Of a stretch of 64,000 nucleotides of DNA, positions 58,851 to 64,000 are shown in pieces (the stretch's first letter is position 1; each line of letters begins with the position of its first letter). The notes under the pieces are model-generated. The model had not been told where the DNA came from. It searched no databases and worked only from the letters and a program-made list of their open reading frames with translations. This DNA comes from Daucus carota subsp. sativus (taxonomy: Eukaryota; Streptophyta; Magnoliopsida; Apiales; Apiaceae): assembly GCF_001625215.2 (NCBI RefSeq), contig NC_030389.2, forward strand, positions 37,933,454 to 37,997,453, written 5' to 3'. The position numbers were made by a program, and so were the translations under genes.

Positions 58851-61177
58851 CTAGTACAAAGATCCACCCTGAGTACCTTTGATCAATAGTAATCACCTAG
58901 TAATCTTAGATGAATATTAATTAACATGTTTACATGTTCCCACCGCCTTCACATGACATATTTTGAAATTTGATAGTCTCTCTAATTAATTAAAACAAAA
59001 ATGACCGAGTTAAAATTATACATAGACATTTTTAATAATATATATTATTAATACTAAGTTATCTGATCAATCGAAAGGTTAATTTACTAGGAAAAACAAG
59101 TTAATTAAATCAAATGTGAGAAAAATAGTATTTAATTATAAGCTAGTTAATGTTATTGATCAATGATATATATCATATATCATATGTCTTATTGATCAAT
59201 GATATATATCGTGTTCTCTTGATAAATACTTCTTTGAAACCTGTTTAGAAAACAATTACATATTCCAAGTATAGTTTCAAAATAGTAATTTATTAGGTGT
59301 GTGAGATTAATTTTTATAAAAAAATGTCATTTATAAAAATCATATATTTGCATATCATCTTTCCTAAAAATAAATCACAGATGAAGTTAAGTGTGCTCGA
59401 CAGTTAACCTGTCAAAACAATTTCCCATGTACCGACTTAAAAGCTACTGCAAAAATTCTGACAATCTAACAGAGATATACGACAAAAACGCTAATTCTTA
59501 GTTTAATTTACTTATAGTACTAAACTGTGAAAAATGTTAATGAGGAATTTGTATTAGTTAATTTCTAGGTAACTGTGTGTAAGTGCTCACTTAAGAATCA
59601 CCTGTGATGAAAAGATACAAATCCACCTGATTATCCAAACTCTCATCCATTTTCCACTCATTTTTATCATTTTCACTCATGTTTGATTAACTGATTTAAT
59701 ATTAAAATAACAATTATAGTATTTATATATTAATTAATTAATAATAATATATATCAATGCTATTTTATATGTTAATTATTACAATGTATATGTTTGTCAT
59801 TAGTTGAGTATATAATTTTTATGTTATTTACATATATGAAAAAGTTATATCTTTAATTTAAGTAATTTATCAAATATAATAAAAATATTCCAGGATAATT
59901 AAATATAAAGTTTAAAAATAAAATAATTTACTATAATATTTATGAAATATAATAGATAAGTAATATAATATGGATCTTGAAATTTGGATAGATTTTAGAT
60001 CATCCAAATTTGAATTTTTAATCAAAACTCTTCTTGACCTCTCTTTAATACATAATTTTTCTTGACATTCACACATATATATTAAATAAAGAAAAGTATT
60101 CTTTTTTAACTATTAAGAAATAGCACATCACTTATTAATTCATCTGTTCTGGATTTGATTTAAGTTCAACCATACAAAACATAGTTACCAACATGATAAA
60201 ATATTATCACTAAAATGATAAAATATTATCTTGCTAGAAACTGATTGATTATCTAATTCATAATATATATACTTCAAAATTTGATGTTGACTTCAAATTT
60301 ATTATTATTAAAAAATTATCATATGTTTTTTACAGTTAGTTAACATATTATAATCCCTTCCATTAATGTATCACAAGTTATATTGTATGTTTATATAAAC
60401 ATATGTATGAAAAATAATTATAAATTATAATTTTAGTGTAATTTGAATAATTAGGTTAGGTTAGAGAGTGGTTTAGGTAATCCATGCAAAGCAGACATGT
60501 AGGGCCACCTAAGGCGGTGTGACTGAAGTACTGCACCTCCCATCACGTATTCAGGTGGTGGTCACGTGTTGTTTGCGGTGCACAGAACCATGCAGCTCTC
60601 GGACATCATTCCCGAGAGAGATTGTATTGAAGTGAAAAAAAAATAAAGTATTTGATTCAAATAGAATTTTGAGCGATTTTTATAAAGTTAGAGCTTAAGG
60701 GGACCGATTGGTTAAATTAAAAAAATATTGCTTCTTATTTAAAGAAAAAAAATGAATTAGAAATGAGAAGTAAATTAATACTTATAAATACTTCTGATTT
60801 TTCACATAAACGAAAGAAAAGTAAAAACCGAAATCTTGTAAAGAAAAAAATCTACAAGAACTATCAGCCAAACACACACAGTCGCACAGAGACTCTTCTC
60901 TCTTTTGGGAGTATCGACATGACTTTTAGTTTATTTTTACCAATGAAAAATCTATTCTCTCTTACTCATTCATCACTTTCCTTTCTTTTTATAAGGTTAA
61001 ATATCAAATTGATCATTGGAGTGAAAAATATATATCACTAAAAACATATGAGTTTGGAGCATTAAATAACTTGTATCAAGGTCTCTTCGCTTCGGTGAAT
61101 CACTTGAGCCCCGATATATTTTCGGTGCCATGAAGCCATGAGTCTCTTCTTGATTCTCGTTCAATCACGGTGGGGAG
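58851..61177. other. AT-rich region upstream of the phytochrome gene
   Basis: No gene recognised. A 22-bp direct repeat starting TTATTGATCAATGATATATA occurs at about 59153 and 59189. A doubled ATGATAAAATATTATC lies at about 60194 and 60213. The segment 60480-60620 is GC-richer (GGTCACGTGTTGTTTGCGG, with a CACGTG G-box core), which could be a control region. The 61060-61177 part is also GC-richer and is the flank of the LTR element. Confidence 0.45.
60561..60566. promoter_or_regulatory. G-box core (CACGTG)
   Basis: The palindrome CACGTG lies in a GC-richer patch about 1.8 kb upstream of the phytochrome start codon. G-boxes bind bHLH/bZIP factors such as PIFs and HY5. Its role here is only a possibility, given the distance. 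Confidence 0.25.
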
Positions 61178-61885
61178 TGTTATATGCGAATTTGTCAAGA
61201 TCAGTTAAATGGGCCGAGCCCATCAAAGGAGGTTTGTTCAGCCCAAGAAAGTCAAGATCGTCCCGGTCTCAGAGTAACCCTGTCAAAAGATAGGGCGCGC
61301 CCTATCTTTAGGCGCGCCCACTTGCCGAGGAGAGTTCACTTTGTCATAATTTTGAAGGGCAGTGAGAGGTACTTTGTGTTCAGGGGGACGCCCTTGAGCG
61401 CAAGTAGATCTCATTGTTAAAGTAAGAAGACCCTACCTTGTAGTCTAGGGAGTTGTCCTCCTTGGGAGGTAGAGGATAGAGAAGAAGACGCCTTGGAAGG
61501 ACCTATCTCTGTAGTCTGGCGGGTTGTCCCTGTCGGGGAGTAGGGGAGTGTCCTTGCATTTGGGGTAAGCCCAAAGGGCTAGGCCTCATCGTATTGGATC
61601 CCTTCCAGGAGGAAGATTCTAGAAGGGGAGGCCCAGCCCACATGGGTCTCTTAGGAGAAAGAACTACGTAACGGCTTGATCCCCTATAAATAGGGGTACG
61701 TAGGCAGATTGTAGGCATCGATCATTCTTGAGAGCTATTCCAGTTAGCAATCTTGAACCCTTTGCTTACAATTGCAGCTGCCTCCATAACAAACAACCAA
61801 CCACTCCCTGTTTTCTCGCCAACAAGAATCTTGATCCACGCCGCGAACCTCATCTTTGTTAACCTACCAGTTTTCTCCGTTAACA
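61178..61885 (+). repeat. 5' LTR (708 bp) of the Ty3/Gypsy element
   Basis: It begins TGTTATATGCG and ends CCGTTAACA, giving the 5-bp inverted ends TGTTA/TAACA. A TATA box (CCCCTATAAATAGGGG) lies at about 61682-61697, consistent with the U3/R border. The primer-site region follows with TTGGCGCTAGAAGGAGG. The left flank ends GGGAG, which would be the target duplication if the right flank matched. Confidence 0.8.
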
Positions 61886-64000
61886 AATTGGCGCTAGAAG
61901 GAGGGGCTAGTTCAAGATTTTCCATCGAGGAGAAAGATGTCGAATCACGGCGAGACAACACCTGGTGGGAACCAACCCCCCGATCCCAGATCAGGGATAG
62001 GCGATAACCCTCCCGCCGACAACACACCGATCGGGAACGCCTCTCAAGACAGAGCAATCATCATAACAGACGGAGAGTCTGGCGTTATGAGACGCCCCAT
62101 CTCCAGCTCGCCGCCGGTATTCATAAGCAACGAGGAGTTACTCAAGGAGTTGCACTACTTGAGAAACGAAGCAAGAGAACAGCAAGCGCTCAGAGAGCGA
62201 GTCGCGCAACTGGAGGCCCTTGTTCCCGGAACACATCGTTCCGGGAAGCAGCCCTTTGAAGAGGAAAGTCAGTCAGGTCATCGCGACGATAGAAGGGCTG
62301 TAATTGTTCCACGAAACTTATTCGCGTCAGGCGGCCAAACTACTACCGGAGGAGAGGGCGTCAGGGACGGAGGAAGACCCCCGCAAGATAGACGATCGAC
62401 CGCACATCTGGAGGAGGCCAGTCGAGATGTTAACGCTCTGGCGGAAAGATACCGAGGAAGAGTCAGTAGGGCGGATCTTCTGGCCCTGATCAAAGATCTT
62501 GAAAGCAGACCTGAATATGCGAATACCGGATCAAGAACGGCAGGCACGGGTCGAGAAGGACATAGGAAGGAGGTTCCGCATGGATCAGACCCAAGAAGTT
62601 ATGACAGATCGCAAGAACCTCGGGGTTTGGGAGGAAGATCGGAGCAAGACCCGATCGTGCTTGAAGGACGGCAGAGTCAGGGAGGAACGCGCGAGCATGC
62701 GACGTCTCCGGGCAACGGAAAGACTCATCATCAGGTTCTTTTCTTGTCTCCTCTTTGTGAATTATCATAAAAGTTATGTTATATTTCGTTTTGTTAGTAG
62801 TAGGGTATGTAATAATGAATGGTTAGGCAAATCTTGATCAGACCATTGCCGATCCACACATTCAAGCCTCGTCTCAGGCCAATGCTCATGCCCATACGCA
62901 TATTCAAGCCTTATCTCAGGCCAGTGCGCCCCCATCTGCTCATACTCACGCCAATCAGTCCAATCCTCTCGTCTCGGCAAGTGACTTCGTGCCTATCGGA
63001 ACACTACCATCGATGACTCAGTCACAGCCAAACGTTCAGACCATTCCAGGCATCGGAGCTATTGATGTCAACAGCCTAAGGAAACTTCTGGCACACTTCG
63101 ATGGAAGCCAAACGTCTCTTTCAAGCCAAGCCCTATCACCCTTCTCTGCGGAAGTGATAGAGGCTCCGTTGCCAGCCAATTACAGAAACACCACTTCCGA
63201 TTTAAAGTTTCACGGCAACTCAGATGCTGTAGAGTTTCTTGGAAGATTCAATGTCGAGATGGGTGTTTACCAGATACCGGACCCTGTCAGGTGTAGACTT
63301 CTGGCGGCAACATTCAGAGATAGCGCCTACCAATGGTTCCGGAAATTGGAACCAGCATCCATCACTTCTTGGACAAGCATGCAGACCATGTTCTTGACTC
63401 AGTTCCAGGCAACCGTCAAGTATGCTCCACCAGTCACCACTCTGGCAAATATCAAACAGAAGGAAGGAGAGACTCTTCATGCCTACTTCAAACGTTTCAA
63501 TGCAGAGTCATCCAACGTTCGGGGGGCGACTGACGAGACATTAAAAAGCTTCTTGGTGGCTGGGCTTCGAGTGGGGACTGATTTTTGGAAGCACTTGCAA
63601 GGCAATGATCCCAAGTCTCTGGCAGATTTATATGCGAGGGCTGAGGCATACAAAAATGTTGAACAGTCATTGGCTGAGAGCCGAAGGAATGAGAGAAGCC
63701 CTGGTAAGGCCCGACAAAAGAGAAGGGACCGGTCTCCAAGTCCAGAACAAAGGGGGAGGCGACGAAGCCCTAACCGGGTCAACACCATGTATAGGAGGAA
63801 CTATACACCTCCCCGAGATCATGAGGAAAGGGAAGATCGCTGGACACCGCTTGCCGCACCAATCGATCACATCTTTGAAGTCAATCGTGATAAGGGACTC
63901 TTCCGCAGGCCAGCTCCACTAAATTCTTGGCAAGCCAAGAATAAGGACAAGTACTGTGAATACCATGAATCAACCGGGCATGATACCCATGAATGTAGAC
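61178..64000 (+). mobile_element. Ty3/Gypsy LTR retrotransposon, 5' part (continues past window)
   Basis: A fossil-type element in the plus orientation. Parts in order are a 5' LTR (61178-61885), a primer-site region right after it, and a gag region (about 61937 to the window end). The gag region includes a retrotransposon gag domain around 63180-63680, an Arg/Ser-rich stretch and the start of a zinc-knuckle-like CEYHESTGHDTHEC motif. The style suits the Tat-like branch of Ty3/Gypsy. Protease, reverse transcriptase, integrase and the 3' LTR would lie beyond the window. The gag region is not one continuous frame in what is visible, so the copy may carry one or two breaks; whether it is otherwise whole cannot be judged. 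It cannot be dated because the 3' LTR is absent. The clean LTR ends suggest it is not very old. Confidence 0.85.

Noticed and set aside
60540-60620. GC-rich patch as a possible small RNA or gene end
   Set aside because: Only a G-box core is recognisable; no hairpin with a long duplex or open frame was seen.

Overview
This window is nuclear DNA of a flowering plant. The genes have many short exons with GT/AG introns, they encode plant families (phytochrome, plant GDSL lipase, pectinesterase, CP1-type EF-hand protein), and the spaces between them are AT-rich and packed with MITEs and other transposons. Gene content and transposon style fit a eudicot. An asterid such as an Apiaceae species is possible, but the sequence does not prove it. 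There is no sign of bacterial, organellar or CRISPR content.

Layout. 1-4557: the right-hand part of a two-gene PIF/Harbinger transposon (transposase plus Myb/SANT-like accessory protein, tail to tail). 6824-10889 (+): SLD5, a subunit of the GINS replication complex, with a 2.4-kb intron carrying a SINE-like insert. 11.2-13.2 kb: Stowaway MITEs, one nested inside another. 13568-14041 (-): intronless EF-hand calcium sensor. 15956-26364 (-): a 16-exon gene for an 809-residue, probably type I, membrane protein of unknown biochemical role. 26532-27402: a MULE-type terminal-inverted-repeat element with a perfect 8-bp target duplication, 170 bp upstream of that gene. 28.3-31.3 kb: a dead SNF2 (CLASSY/DRD1-like) helicase fragment, a CACTA end, one copy of a dispersed repeat and a minisatellite. 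31787-34245 (-): peroxisomal-type enoyl-CoA hydratase. 35765-38470 (-): TFIID subunit TAF13, with a questionable last splice junction. 39.4-45.6 kb: gene-poor repeats, namely a perfect 120-bp tandem duplication, a Helitron 3' end, a 696-bp tandem duplication, the second dispersed-repeat copy and two Harbinger-type MITEs. 45976-47618 (-): GDSL esterase/lipase. 48.9 kb: a fossil LTR/primer-site scrap. 51075-52671 (+): pectinesterase-like protein whose catalytic motifs are degenerate. 53987-58778 (-): phytochrome, B-type. 61178-64000: 5' LTR and gag region of a Ty3/Gypsy element that continues past the window.

The host genes do not form a pathway or cluster; they are ordinary single plant genes separated by transposons. 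No clearly new biological system was found. The points most worth a second look are the degenerate active site of the pectinesterase-like protein, the TAF13 last junction, the octapeptide expansion in the phytochrome, the apparently complete Harbinger gene pair, the MULE next to a promoter, and an unrecognised exon-like stretch at 53.0-53.6 kb. All exon coordinates were read by eye from splice signals and frame continuity and are not transcript-verified.
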